A DNA stretch of 64,000 nucleotides from assembly GCF_047948215.1 (NCBI RefSeq), contig NC_134456.1, positions 78,668,515 to 78,732,514 of the forward strand, given 5' to 3'. This DNA comes from Lycorma delicatula. Taxonomy: Eukaryota > Arthropoda > Insecta > Hemiptera > Fulgoridae. Position numbers and translations under genes: made by a program. Within the stretch, counting starts at the first letter, position 1; every line of letters starts with the position of its first letter. The notes beneath the pieces were generated by a model, which saw only the letters and a program-made list of their open reading frames with translations, did not search any database and was not told where the DNA came from. Shown piece after piece: positions 41,626 through 52,452 of the stretch.

Positions 41626-42015
41626 AGCATCCCCATCGCGGCTTCGCCCGTGCTCTATGGTTACTTGTGCTTCCCGTCACGATCAGATGGTCATGGCTCG
41701 CTTTGCTCTCCCTTCTCGTTTTCTCCCGTTCCCTTTCCTTTTCCCATTTCTCACTTCCCTTTCTTACTTCTGTTTCCCCTTCATCTTTCCCATTTCCCTT
41801 TCTCCTTTCTTTTTTCCTTTTCTCTTTTTTCCCTTTCCATTTCCTTTTCCCGTTTTCCTTTTTTTTCTTTTTTCCATTTTCCCCTTCTTACCTTTTTACC
41901 CTCTTTCCTTTTACCTTTTTCGATTTTTCCTTTTCCCCCTTCTTCCCCGGTTTTCGATTCCAGTTGGTTTTCGATGAATTTCGGTATAGGTTCATTTTGC
42001 CGGTAAGCAGAAATC
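41626..42015. repeat. Polypyrimidine tract of a dispersed repeat
   Basis: After 'catcgcggcttcgcccgtgc' the plus strand is almost pure C/T from about 41,700 to 41,950 ('ccc' and 'ttt' blocks), ending 'tttcgatgaatttcggtata'. Long frames on both strands (up to 124 codons) come from the tract's composition and are not genes. Confidence 0.75.
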
Positions 42016-42369
42016 ATGATAAAATTCTTTGTTATTCCTAATTTAAAAACAAAGCCTTTTCCGGACATGTGTTTATTATGAACTTTTTTCATTATTTTAA
42101 ACAGAAAAATACAGCTGTAAAATTTAACGGCATTCTTCTGGAGCACTCACACACTCATTCTATCGCTTTGCGCGCGCGCACGATATATTAACATTACTTA
42201 TTTGACAGATGTAATGAATTACTTCATTTCCGTGCTTTACCTACGCTTTTAATCTGAATCAGTTTTTTTTCATTTGACATCTTCAATTATTTGCTTCCCA
42301 TTTTAATTTAATTATTTATTTATTTTAAATTTAATATTATTTAATTTAAATTTTTTATTTTAATTAAAT

Positions 42370-42870
42370 TTATGTAATCCCCTTCCTCTTCCCCTATTTC
42401 CCTTTTCTCCTTTCTGTTTCCTCTTTTCTCTTTCCCTTTCCATTTCCTTTTCCCCCTTTTTCCATTTTCTTCTTCTTCCCTTTTTACCTTCTTTCCTTTT
42501 ACCTTTTTAGATTTTTCCCTATTTCCCTTTTCCAATTTTTTCCTTTCTCCTATCTTCCCTCGCAAAAATCGGTCCAGTAGTTTCATAGTCTATAGCGGAT
42601 ACACATATCGGAAACATTGCAAAGGAATCGTAAAATATTTAGTATATCATATGCTGCTTTTACGTACAACAGATAGCGCTGTTAACACGAAATTTAGTTT
42701 TTTATCGATTATAACCCCTTAAAATCAAAATTTCACAAAATACTTTCTTAGTGCACGCCTACTTAAAGATACAAAGGTATCCAGACAATTTCAAGTCTCT
42801 ACTTATAATAGTTTTGGTTGTACGTTGATTATGAGTCAGTGAATCAGTCAGGATATACTCTTTTTATATA
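42370..42870. repeat. Second polypyrimidine tract and repeat end
   Basis: C/T-rich tract at 42,375-42,560, then 'aaaaatcggtccagtagttt' and 'gttgattatgagtcagtgaa'. These phrases commonly terminate dispersed repeats in insects. Together with 41,626-42,015 it may form one element whose two halves share the tract. Confidence 0.55.
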
Positions 42871-42878
42871 TGTATATA

Positions 42879-43850
42879 CAGAGTGTTGCTGCGGGACGTA
42901 TTAACCGAACTTTAGGAACTGATTAAGGTAGCAAAATGAGCAAAAATGTTCATATCGAATAAGTCCTACTTTCCTTTGTTTTCCTTCTTGAAGCCATCTT
43001 TTAATTTTCAACAGAAAAATTATTTCTTAGGAACGGGTAAACCTGCTGTAATTAAATTTGGAAATTCTAATAGTAGTGTCTTGTTCCACAAAATAAAAAA
43101 TCTTGAAAACTTCAACTTCAAAAATTTCAAAATAGCGGCCATCTTAATTTTTTAATCTTTAATATTTTGTAATTGTTTTTATGATCGAGTATTCACTTAT
43201 TACAAAACGTATTAAGTATTTTATAAAATGACACCTCATTTGTAAAAATCCGTTGAGAAACAATCGAGTTATTGTAGAGAATTAACCCGGCAGTACGCTT
43301 GCGCTACGTAATGCAAGCTAATAATTGTTTACCGATTTTTATTTACTCCACTAAATACAATAAAAATTATTATTAATAAATAATAATAGTAAATTAATAA
43401 AAATTATCACCTTCCATAACGGTACACAAGTGTACTGCCGGATAAATTGTCCATAATATCTCCGTTGCTTGTCAACGGATTTTTATAAATTAGGTGTCAT
43501 TTTGTTTAAAATAAATGCTTAATAAATTTTATAAAAGTAAAAATTTTATCAAATAAATAATTGCAAAGATATTGAAGATTAAAAAATTAAGATGGCCGCC
43601 ATTTCAACATTTTTCAAGGTGACTTTTTCAAAATTTTTTGTTTCATAGAACCAGACACTAGTATTATATTTGCCAAATTTAATTAAAGTAGGTTAACCCA
43701 TTCCTGAGAAATCATTTTTTTTGTTGAAAATCACAAAATGGCGTCCAGAAGGAAAACAAAGGACGTATGTCGAAATGAACCATTTTGCTCATTTTGCTGA
43801 CCTGAATCAGTTCCTGAAGTTCGCCTAATCCGCCCCGAAACACTACGCAT
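42879..43850. repeat. Large fold-back element (~450-bp arms)
   Basis: Left arm 42,879-43,330 and right arm 43,400-43,850 are diverged inverted repeats over nearly their whole length. 'gaactttaggaactgatta' is matched by the complement of 'aatcagttcctgaagttc'. 'gcggccatcttaatttttta' is matched by the complement of 'aaaaattaagatggccgcca'. 'ccggcagtac' is matched at the inner ends. TA-rich DNA abuts both sides. No transposase frame. Confidence 0.85.
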
Positions 43851-43856
43851 ACACAC

Positions 43857-43860
<4 letters not shown>

Positions 43861-43892
<32 letters not shown>
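43861..43892. repeat. (TA)n microsatellite
   Basis: About 32 bp of TA repeats directly beside the fold-back element. Confidence 0.9.
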
Positions 43893-43903
<11 letters not shown>

Positions 43904-44239
43904 ACATATATATTTCATTTATTAATGTAATATAACAAATGTTTTTTATTAACAAATTTGTAATAGTTATTAGTAGGAAAAATCTTGTAACTTAATAAGC
44001 TTGTTAGTATATAATTCTTTTCTTTATTATCGACCATTTAGATCAATGGTAGAGTGAGAGAGTATGAGCGTGTGTGGTGTGGCTTAGTTGAGTAAGTATG
44101 TATGTCCAAGTAACGGCCTATCCCTTCCACTGTTTAACTTTCAATAATTGACTATTCTCTCACGTAGGCTTAGAGTACATACTTGGGAATAGGGTATTCA
44201 TACATTCACTTATTAACCATTATTATATATATATATATA

Positions 44240-44476
44240 GTATTATATCTCAAAGACAATGCTATAAAGAGAGCATTCATAGATGCCGGTAATAGTTATA
44301 CAGATGTATACGGTTTACGAGAAAGGGCATTATTATTATCCTATTGTCATTTTAAAATTCATGAAAAAGGAAGCAGAGAAAGGTGGTGATTTAAAATGTA
44401 CCGTAAGGAAATTATAAAACGCGCTAGTGCAGCCATTGGTGTCTCAAATAGGTCTATCATTGGCATAAAAAATTAG
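44240..44476 (+). pseudogene. Possible DDE-transposase N-terminal relic (weak)
   Basis: One frame, with a single in-frame TGA at about 44,387-44,389, reads LRERALLLSYCHFKIHEKGS then MYRKEIIKRASAAIGVSNRS before a stop. The second part resembles the RAA-ATGVS-RT helix-turn-helix found at the start of some insect IS630/DDE_3-type transposases. No catalytic motif follows; the assignment is tentative. Confidence 0.25.
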
Positions 44477-44499
44477 TAAAAATGGTTGCCGCAGGTTCA

Positions 44500-45815
44500 T
44501 CAGGGTGTTTTTCAACACCATGGAAACTTCTCAACGACCTGTCGCAAGGGTTGATAATTTAAAAGAATTGCATCTTTTAGTTTGGCGGTTGATAAGACGA
44601 AATTTGTCACAGACGTATTTAAAACATTTACTTTCTTTTGGTAAGGCTTTGACAAATTTCTTCATCAAGCCTAACTTGATATGCAGAGGTGCAAGGAGAA
44701 CTTTAATTGGATCTATGAGAGGTTATCGGAGCAAATTTTTGGTTCCAGGTTCTAATGAAGCCCTTTTTGTCCACTCTTTCTTATCCAATGATTTTCTCTG
44801 TCTCTGCAATAGCACTCACACAAAAACAAGTAAAGTTTGTGAATCCTCCTTTCTGTCCTAGGAGCATCAATATTATTTTGAGATCGCCGCAAGTAATCCA
44901 CTTATGATTGTCGTATTTAATTTTATCGAGAACGAATTCCAAATTATCGTAACCCTCTTTTAAATAGACAAAATATCTGACGGGTATTGATGGATGCGTA
45001 TTCCCATTGTGAAGATAGACAACTTCTGAGGTATCTTTTGGACAAATCTATGAACTCTCTTCAATCGTTTCTTTCGTACGGAATTTTAAATCGAGTCAAA
45101 AGACCACGTACATCAGTGCAGAAGACTAATTCTTCTTCTTCCGAAAAATATGGAAGAAAATTCTTTTCTCTGTACCTGAACCAGGAAAATGAGGGGCCAG
45201 CTGCTAGCAGGTTCTTCTAAGTTTCTAACCAAGCAGTTCTGAATTTTCTTTGATCAGATATAAGTCTCGAACCAAATCGTTTAGTTCAGATTGTGAATAA
45301 AGCTATGGTGCTCAACCATCTCAGGCTTCGTACTCCTCGATGTTATCATCATTGAAATTACTTGTAGAACCGTCTATTTCAGGTACATTTTCTAGTGGAA
45401 TTGGGACTGGTACGTTTGGACCATGAGGAACCGGGCGTAAAGCGGATAGCATATTTTGATAGACGATTCTTTTTTTATTCTTAAAATTGATACCGTGAAC
45501 GTTCGACTGATGTTCACGGTACAGTCGAACAACAGTAATAATAATCATTAGTGTGATTTCGTGGCTCTCACCACACCATTGGAACTGCAAATCTGAACGC
45601 TTTTTGTTCACAAATTGACCACATTCTAAGTCCTTCAACTCATGTGTAGCAAAGGTAGTGGGGGGCCCAAGTTTTGTCTTGATCTCCTATTTTCACGAAA
45701 TACGTGAGGTACACTTGTCGAACAAATCCTTTTATATATCTTTATTCCCTTCCACCGACTCACCACAAATGTAACAAAAAGAATCTGCAGAATTTTTTCA
45801 GCCTCTTAAAGCCAT
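44500..45815 (-). pseudogene. Pseudogene of a large uncharacterised arthropod gene family
   Basis: From ATG at 45,815 the minus strand gives, over many frame breaks: KNSADSFCYICGE (a CXXC start), a 105-codon open piece (45,638-45,321) with QFQWCGESHEITLM and SALRPVPHGPNVPVP, FSWFRYREKNFLPYFSEEE, HNGNTHPSIPV, KWITCGDLKIILMLLGQKGG and DPIKVLLAPLHIKLGLMKKF. This order (DSFCYICG - IRPVPHGP-VP-P - SWYR-R---F--F - HNGN--PSIP - CGDLK---LLGQ-GG - VLLPPLHIKLGLMK-F) is that of a multicopy uncharacterised protein family known from insect and other invertebrate genome annotations. At least eight stops or shifts make it non-functional. Whether it arrived by retroposition is unclear. The plus frames at 44,505-44,861 and 44,987-45,220 are its antisense. 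Confidence 0.7.
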
Positions 45816-46439
45816 TTTGAAAACGAGAAGTTTTCTTTATGGTCTGAAAATATATTTTCCACCGAAAAAAACGCGTTTAATCATGGAGGACCGATAAGCT
45901 CTATTTACGCACACTGATGGTTGAAACAGCACTGATAGTATAGTTGCACGATGCATGTATATGGCGCAGATAGCTGCCAGTAAACGTGTTCCATCTTGTT
46001 AAGTTTTGTCACAACCTGTCACCCACCGTCTCGGCATCGTCAACCCAACCAGCTCCGCCCTCCACTTCAGATCACTGAACTGTTTAGCTATAAATATGCA
46101 TAGTGTAAGCCAAAAAAGTAAATATATTACATTAATTTATTATTAAAAAAAAGCAATCCTTTTATGACTATGAAGCACTCTTTTAGACTACCACATTTCC
46201 GTAATATTTCAACTTTTTGCAAATTCAGAAATTTGCGATTTGCAAAAACTGCTTACGTGGTGTAAAAAATGAAAGTTATTTTCGAATTCAGCACTAAAAA
46301 ATAAATAGGGATCAATTATCAAAAATTTAGAAAAATTCCACTACCCAAATTTTGCAGGCTTGTATAATTGGTCAGTTACATTTACAGTTGAGTTTGTTGT
46401 GAACTGGTGACGTTTTGATTGGTCAATCGTTTTCTTATT
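45816..46439. other. Sequence upstream of the pseudogene
   Basis: 45,890-46,090 is moderately GC-rich and lies 5' of the pseudogene; it may hold its former leader. The remainder is AT-rich with the near-palindrome 'tttgcaaattcagaaatttg'. Confidence 0.35.
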
Positions 46440-47975
46440 TGTGATTGGTTAGAAAAATACGGTAATCTGATTCGTTAGTTACAGAAGTAATCTTTGGGGG
46501 CTATGAAACTTAAGTGTAATCTGTGATATATAAGGATAAATATATGTTGTCATTGGCTTATTTTTTATCAAATTTGTTTGGGAGGATTAAAATTGTGTTT
46601 GGATGTTATTTCATCCATTTTTTTTTAAATTTAAGCGATTATTAAAGGCAAATGTTAATTAAATTTCCCCAAATTTCATTATTATTAAAAATCAGTAATG
46701 CGGTATTTTAATCGTTTACTTATTTTAAAATAGACTCTGTCATTAAAAATTTTATATAATAATTGTTAACTTTTAACGCATGTATTTTTACGATTACTCG
46801 TTAAAATATACTTCCATACGAAAAGTAAAATGATAAAACATATCGTGAAACGTTACCCTGTTTAGAAATCTTATAAGGATTGAATATTTATTGATGTCAC
46901 ATTATGACTTTCAGAACTTACCGTCCAATTCCGTATCACCTATGATTTGAATATAAAAACCTTTTCAAAGTTAAATATGGTTTTTAAATAGAAATATATG
47001 AGGTAATATTACAGTATTTACAATGACGTCCATGTGTGTTATTTATTAAAACAATAATAAAAGTCGGTATTAATTTATAACGGAAAACTTTTTTATTCCT
47101 GTCTTTACGTGCCTACCGAGATCTTTTGTTAATTCTTCTGTTGAATGACAAATTCCTTCAAAAAAATCACCTCTGAAATTTTTCTGTTGCGTTTAGACAT
47201 TAAATTATTCAGATTTCTGGTCTAATTGTGATGGAACAGAACCTAAACAGAGAATGATTATTATATTATAGCGTGATATCCTCGGATTAAAAAAAAAAAA
47301 TTGAAAATCAGTATAAGAAGATTAATCAATTCGATAATCATAAAAATTAATGTTTAACATGAATTATATACGTGAAAAAGTTTGAAAATTAAAAATTTAT
47401 TTACTATAATGTTGCCAATTTACCTGGAAAAAATAAATTGCAATTTCCTATTAGCCCCTGTAAAAATTGTAAACTGATATTCTAATACCAATTGACATAC
47501 ACATAATTCTATTCAAATTCATTCATTAAAATTCAATAAGAAATAAGAATTCAATAACTCAATTCAATTTCATTCAATAAGAATTGGATGGTAAGTTGTA
47601 AAATCCTAATCTGAAATACATTAGATAAAATTGATACAAATTAATGAAATTGCATTGTAAATAATCGGTCCTTTTAAAATATCCAGACAGGTAGCTTCAC
47701 GATACGTTATATAATTTTATTTTTGGTATGCAAGTGTATTTTCACGAATAATCGTAAAAATATATTCGTTAAAATTTAATTTATGCATGAAACTTTTAAT
47801 GGCAGAAATTAATGTAAGAATAAATAAACGATTAAAATACTGGATTCTAATTCTCCCAAAGCAAAGTCGATAAAAAATAAGCTTATGACAATATACATTT
47901 ATCCTTGCATATCCCAGATTACACTTAAGTTTCACCGTCACCAAAGATTTCTTCAGTAACTAACAAACTGAAACA
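46440..47975. repeat. Large element or pair of inverted repeat copies
   Basis: 46,440-46,900 and 47,640-47,975 are inverted relatives: 'gaaacttaagtgtaatctg' against the complement of 'cagattacacttaagtttc', and 'ggtattttaatcgtttactt' against the complement of 'aaataaacgattaaaatact'. They are separated by about 740 bp of AT-rich DNA. The arrangement could be one element with long terminal repeats or two copies in opposite orientation. Confidence 0.7.
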
Positions 47976-48127
47976 CAAATGATAATCAGCCCTATGAGTG
48001 ACACCTTTACTCTGTTCACTGTACAGAGTAGCTGCATAAAAAAAAGTCATATGCAAGTACAAAATTAAATAGTTTTTTTTTTTGTAACTTGCATTTCATT
48101 TAGTAATTTATCATATTTAAAAAAAAA

Positions 48128-48802
48128 ACTGATGTGGATACCGCATAAATTCCTTGTACGCCTATTAAATTACATATACCCTATTATTTTAAATATTTAT
48201 TTTTAAATGAAAAGTACGTGAACTTTATTTCATTATTAACTTCTGATACTTTATCATTTTTTTTTTCTTGGTATTATTGAATTATTATTTATCGTAAATT
48301 TTTTTACAATCAGAGGTTAATAATTATTAATAAATCATATATTCAAAAAAAAAAAAAGAAGGAGATGAAGTCTGATTCTAATCGATGTACCTTTCCCTTG
48401 TAAGACCCAAATATTTCATTAATTAAAATTTGATTTGACTATAATTCTGGAACTAATGAAAATAAACACCACTATGATATATCGTTGAAAGACTCTCTAT
48501 GAGAGCTTATTCCTATTCAATTTTTTTTTTTGGGTTTTGTGCTTTTTTGGACACTTTTGGTTCAGTCGATTGCAATTAAAAGAGGAGGAGCACAACCAGA
48601 TATTACAACAGTCCTAAATCCAAAATTTCATCATCTTACGGCTAATCGTTTTTGAATTATGCGAGGTACGTACGTACGTTCAGACGTTACGCCTAAACTA
48701 GTCAAAATGATTTCAGTAATGATCAAAATGGATATTTCCGTTGAAATCTGAAAACCGAGATTTTTCGCGATCACAATACTTCCTTTACTTCGTACAAGGA
48801 AA
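48128..48802 (-). repeat. MITE family A, full copy
   Basis: From 'ctgatgtggataccgcataa' to 'cctttacttcgtacaaggaa'. It contains the uninterrupted site 'aatgaaaataaacaccac' (48,456-48,473) corresponding to the half-LINE target at 14,942. Confidence 0.85.
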
Positions 48803-49009
48803 TAATTAATAACTGCATCAACAAAAACAATAGTAAAAGAATCAAGTGTTATTTAATTGAAAATATTGTCAATTAAACAAACAAATAATCAGTTCGTTCA
48901 TGTATTATTTTTATTTGAACAATTTTTTATTATAAATAAAAAGTTGGATCACATAAATTTTAGATTTTTGTGTGTGTATATTAGTGTATCTCCCGCTCTC
49001 CCTAACTCT

Positions 49010-49060
<51 letters not shown>
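49010..49060. repeat. (GT)n microsatellite
   Basis: About 51 bp of uninterrupted GT. Cysteine-valine frames covering it are artefacts. Confidence 0.95.
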
Positions 49061-49063
<3 letters not shown>

Positions 49064-49951
49064 TGTTTGTGTGAAAGTGGCAAATATCATGAAATTGTGT
49101 GCAATTGTGTATGCAGTTCAGACTTTTTGTTTATTAGTAACCGTATATCATTGTGATTGAGCCAGCTGAGATAACCCTTCCTGGTATAAATCGTGCCACT
49201 AATTGCCAGTATTCTGACCACTTTGTGGGGGCAATGAAAATATAATTGATAATGCTTTGCTTCCGCTGCAGATGCCATCAACTAAATTCTCTATGTGCCA
49301 CTACATCTTAGCACTACTCGTATTTAATGTACGTACATTGGCCAAAATTCTAAAAATTATTTAGTTTGTTAGTTTCCGGTCGATAAAACAGATTCCGTTT
49401 ATAAATTACACTTAGTCTTTTTTATGTTATTTTTTTATCTGTTTTTATTTTATCATAAATTTTATGTAAAAATTAGAATACATTTAAATGAAATCAATAA
49501 TACATTATTTTACTTAAGTTAAACATATTTTTCCTTAAAGTATATATTATTAAAGTATCGTTTCAGCGTTTCATCTGGGTGATTACGGATTTTAATCCCG
49601 GTTATAAATTTTTCAATATTTTTTTTCCATATTCCTTCGTTCATGCTTCCAGCATATGTGATGAATTAAAACAAAAAATAAATAAAAAATATAAATTTTC
49701 GGATAGATAAGGACATTTTAATATATTCCTGTAGTTAGATAAAATTAATACTTAAAAGTTTAATAATACCTAGCCGGTCAGGCTCGCTTCGCTCGCCGGA
49801 CGATCTAGACAAGGAACTCTGCACCTTGGATCCTCGACGAGTTCATATCCTCTCATATTTGTGACAATATTAATTATTTTACATAAAATATATATTTACA
49901 TAAATATAATAAAGAAAAAATATATCAGTATGTAGAGAATATTTTTCTGAA
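49061..49951. other. Noncoding DNA
   Basis: No gene supported. 49,769-49,800 ('cggtcaggctcgcttcgctc') is a GC-rich repeat-end-like motif. Confidence 0.4.
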
Positions 49952-49965
49952 TATTTTGGCTTTTT

Positions 49966-50036
49966 TTTTTTTGTCTTCAGTCATTTGACTGGTTTGATAC
50001 AGCTCTCCAAGATTCCCTATCTCTTGGCTATCTATC
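49966..50036 (-). mobile_element. LINE 3' tail, second copy, with TSD
   Basis: On the minus strand 'gagatagggaatcttggag' to 'actgaagac' plus an A run matches the last 70 bp of 12,939-13,078. tattttggcttttt is repeated at 49,952-49,965 and 50,037-50,050. Confidence 0.85.
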
Positions 50037-50183
50037 TATTTTGGCTTTTTTATATTTTTTAAAATAAGCTTAAGGAGTGAGGCGATACAGAATTTAATAG
50101 TTTTTAATAGAAATATAATATTTAACGCTAGCCATATTAATAACAGGGAGTTGGCTTAAGGACGCCGTCTTCTTCGTTTAACC

Positions 50184-50498
50184 TTATATGTATTCATGTG
50201 GGGTTGTGTTATTTGACAAACCAGCTGCTGCTATTGGCGCAGTAGCAGCAACAACTATTCTCCAGAATAACAAGCATACCATACCTCTTATTAAGGAATG
50301 AAACGTTTTAGACGTTTTACGTTTTCTTAGCATCATGATGCCCAAGCCCAAGGAAACGGATGTGATGTACGAACTTACAACTCGCATTTCTACTGCGTTT
50401 ACCATAGAAAATAGCTTAATAATCATCAACATATTTATTTCAAGAGAAAGCATTCCTAATTGGTATATCTTGTACCTCAAGTACATTACTAACGTCAC
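50184..50498 (-). CDS. Hypothetical 104-aa frame, hydrophobic (doubtful)
   Basis: Open frame with hydrophobic segments (about residues 12-31, 40-57 and 71-92) and a basic KRKTSK between them. No family was recognised, there are no clear splice signals, and an opposite-strand frame (50,335-50,529) overlaps. It could be an exon of a membrane protein or chance. Confidence 0.15.
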   Translation of the reverse strand: MTLVMYLRYKIYQLGMLSLEINMLMIIKLFSMVNAVEMRVVSSYITSVSLGLGIMMLRKRKTSKTFHSLIRGMVCLLFWRIVVAATAPIAAAGLSNNTTPHEYI

Positions 50499-50598
50499 AG
50501 CCTTAAAAAAACAGAAGTTGATAGTTTAAGCCAACAAATTAATGTACCCCTTTCTCTTGGGAAATATTGCGTTATCCATATTATGTTAACTTAGCAGG

Positions 50599-50603
<5 letters not shown>

Positions 50604-50652
<49 letters not shown>
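50604..50652. repeat. (TA)n microsatellite, transposon target
   Basis: About 49 bp of TA repeats. The adjacent mariner-type element inserted at a TA inside this tract, which continues on its other side (51,943-51,966). Confidence 0.9.
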
Positions 50653-50656
<4 letters not shown>

Positions 50657-51942
50657 GTGATTCAAAGAAACGGGAAATTTAAAAAATTAAATAACGTTAA
50701 TGAAACATTTTTTTTAGAAAATGAATTTTATTTCATGTAATTGTACAAATGTTGCCATTTTAGGATACATACATTTTACCGTATTTTTTAATGATGACAT
50801 CTTTCCGGTGACCTCCTCTTCTACGTAAACACTCACGAAGTCTCTTCGTTAAATTGTTAATGGTTTGACGTAACATCTCAACTGGAATTTCCACAACTGC
50901 TTCTCGGATCTTTGCCTTCAGTTCTTCCGTTGTAGCAGATCTACTGTGGAACACTTTGCTTTTAAGGTGACCCCACAAAAAGTAATCGCAAGGTGAGAGA
51001 TCAGGCGATTTGGGAGGCCATCTAATGTCACCATTCGTGCAGTATGTGACGTTGCTCCGTCTTGTTGAAAACAGGCTGTGTTAAGAATCGGTGGAAATCT
51101 CATTCGTTGTTCCACAACAAAGGTTTCAAGCACGGCTACGTAACGAGCCGACGTCGCTGTAATCGCAAGACCGTTGTCATCCTCAAAAAAATAAGGGCCT
51201 ATAACACCGTAAGATGACATAGCACACCACACGGTCAATTTCTGGCTGTGCAACGGACGCTGGTGTAGCTGCGTAGGATTTTCTTGTGCCCAGTATCTGA
51301 AATTTTGCTTGTTAACAAATCCACTGAGGTGGAAATGCGCTTCGTCTGACATCCACAGTTCGTGAACAAACTCTTCGTTATCATTTATCTTCTGAAGCAT
51401 TACACTACAGAATTGTGCTCGCACAACTGCATCGTTCGGTTTCAGTTCCTGGACGATCTGCAGCTTGTATGGATGGTATTGCAAATCCTTCACTAACATT
51501 CTTCGAGCACTTGAACTATGCAATTGTAAAGATGCTGAGAGACGACGGATTGACCGATGTGAACTTCGTGTGACAACATCTTGTAAAGCTTGAACATTCT
51601 GTGATGTACGGACGGTTCGCTCACGGCCTGGAGGTTTCTTTTTCATTGCCGAACCAGTTTCCTCAAAATTAGATATCCATGTTTTAATTGCATGTGCTGA
51701 TGGAACACGGTCGTGCCGTCCCAGATTAAAATGACGGCGAAATTCTCTACGCGCTCCCTCCAGACTGTCATTGGTTTTGTAAAACGCTTTGATAGCAAAT
51801 GCACGTTGCGCAACACTCCAAAGATCCATGACAACTAAATGGCAGGTTAGGTTAGAGAGGCTGGTGCCACTTATCAAGTGGTGCCATTCGCCCACGGCTA
51901 CCAACACAACTTTCAAAATTTCCCGTTTCTTTGAATCACCTG
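50653..51942 (-). mobile_element. Nearly complete Tc1/mariner-superfamily transposon
   Basis: The left end (50,653-50,680) and the complement of the right end (51,942-51,916) match over about 27 bp (core gattcaaagaaacgggaaat) with one small difference near the tip (cagagtg / caggtg). TA flanks both sides. The 1,290-bp length is typical. It encodes one transposase on the minus strand with a single internal deletion/frameshift, and is the best preserved DNA transposon in the window. Confidence 0.95.
50760..51829 (-). pseudogene. Transposase (Tc1/mariner superfamily, DUF4817 type), one frame break
   Basis: The start is taken at ATG 51,829 (MDLWSVAQRAFAIKAFYKTN); the longer frame to 51,985 only adds terminal repeat and TA-encoded residues. 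Order: DUF4817-like N-terminus (about 1-75), a second helix-turn-helix (about 80-125, TSQNVQALQDVVTRSS...), HELWMSDEAHFHLSG (first catalytic Asp), RPLHSQKLTVWCA, CFQQDGATSHTAR (second Asp), then in the next frame PKSPDLSPCDYFLWGHLKSK (third Asp) and a C-terminus EMLRQTINNLTKRL...GGHRKDVI. Between the second and third motifs about fifteen codons usual in the family are missing and the frame shifts (near 51,032), so it is inactive as it stands. Elsewhere it is open and motif-complete, suggesting recent activity. Confidence 0.9.
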
Positions 51943-51970
51943 TATATATATATATATATATATATATACA

Positions 51971-52452
51971 TACAATCTGTCCCATAAAGAGGTATACTCT
52001 TTTTATTTAGTATTACTCTACGCATAGAAACAAACTGGCAGTTTTCAGATGAAATCATCAATTTTAGATAACCACATTTTTTATTCATTACAAAATAGCT
52101 GGTAAAAATATAAACAAATGATGTATTGTTAACTTGCTGTTCAAATAGAATAAAACAATTTAATAATTATTCATAACAATGAGTAATTAATTATCTTACG
52201 GTTTTTAAATATTCTACTTCTAATTATCATCTGTTTTTAATCATTTTTACCAATTATTTTGTGATGAATAAAAAATACGGTTTCATAGAAACAAAATTTT
52301 GTTTCTATTAATCCTAGAAGGTTTAAATTTTCAAAGAAGATTTTTAGAACCTTAGTTAAATTACTGTAAAGTCAATAGAATTGGTGGGGTAATTGGTAAT
52401 TGGCGAGTAATACTAAATCAAAAGCGTGTACCTATTCGTGGGACACATTGTA
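51971..52452. repeat. MITE with inverted ends beside the mariner element
   Basis: The left end tacaatctgtcccataaaga and the complement of the right end (tacaatgtgtcccacgaata) are inverted repeats extending at least 45 bp ('tttagtattactc' at the inner edge). A second inner inverted match involves 'attttttattcattacaaaa'. No coding capacity. A related fragment lies at 56,998-57,212. Confidence 0.75.

Noticed and set aside
41650..42586. Phe/Pro-rich and Lys/Glu-rich frames up to 124 codons
   Set aside because: Translation of polypyrimidine/polypurine tracts in all frames.
43712..43955. Ile/Tyr repeat proteins
   Set aside because: Encoded by the TA microsatellite.
44505..45220. Plus-strand frames of 118 and 77 codons as genes
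   Set aside because: Antisense to a pseudogene whose protein matches are on the minus strand.
46180..46260. Short palindrome around tttgcaaattcagaaatttg as a regulatory site
   Set aside because: Simple A/T-rich near-palindrome with no gene context.
48857..49160. Cys-Val repeat proteins
   Set aside because: Encoded by a GT microsatellite.
51789..52010. 73-codon plus frame
   Set aside because: Antisense to the transposase start, plus terminal repeat and TA tract.
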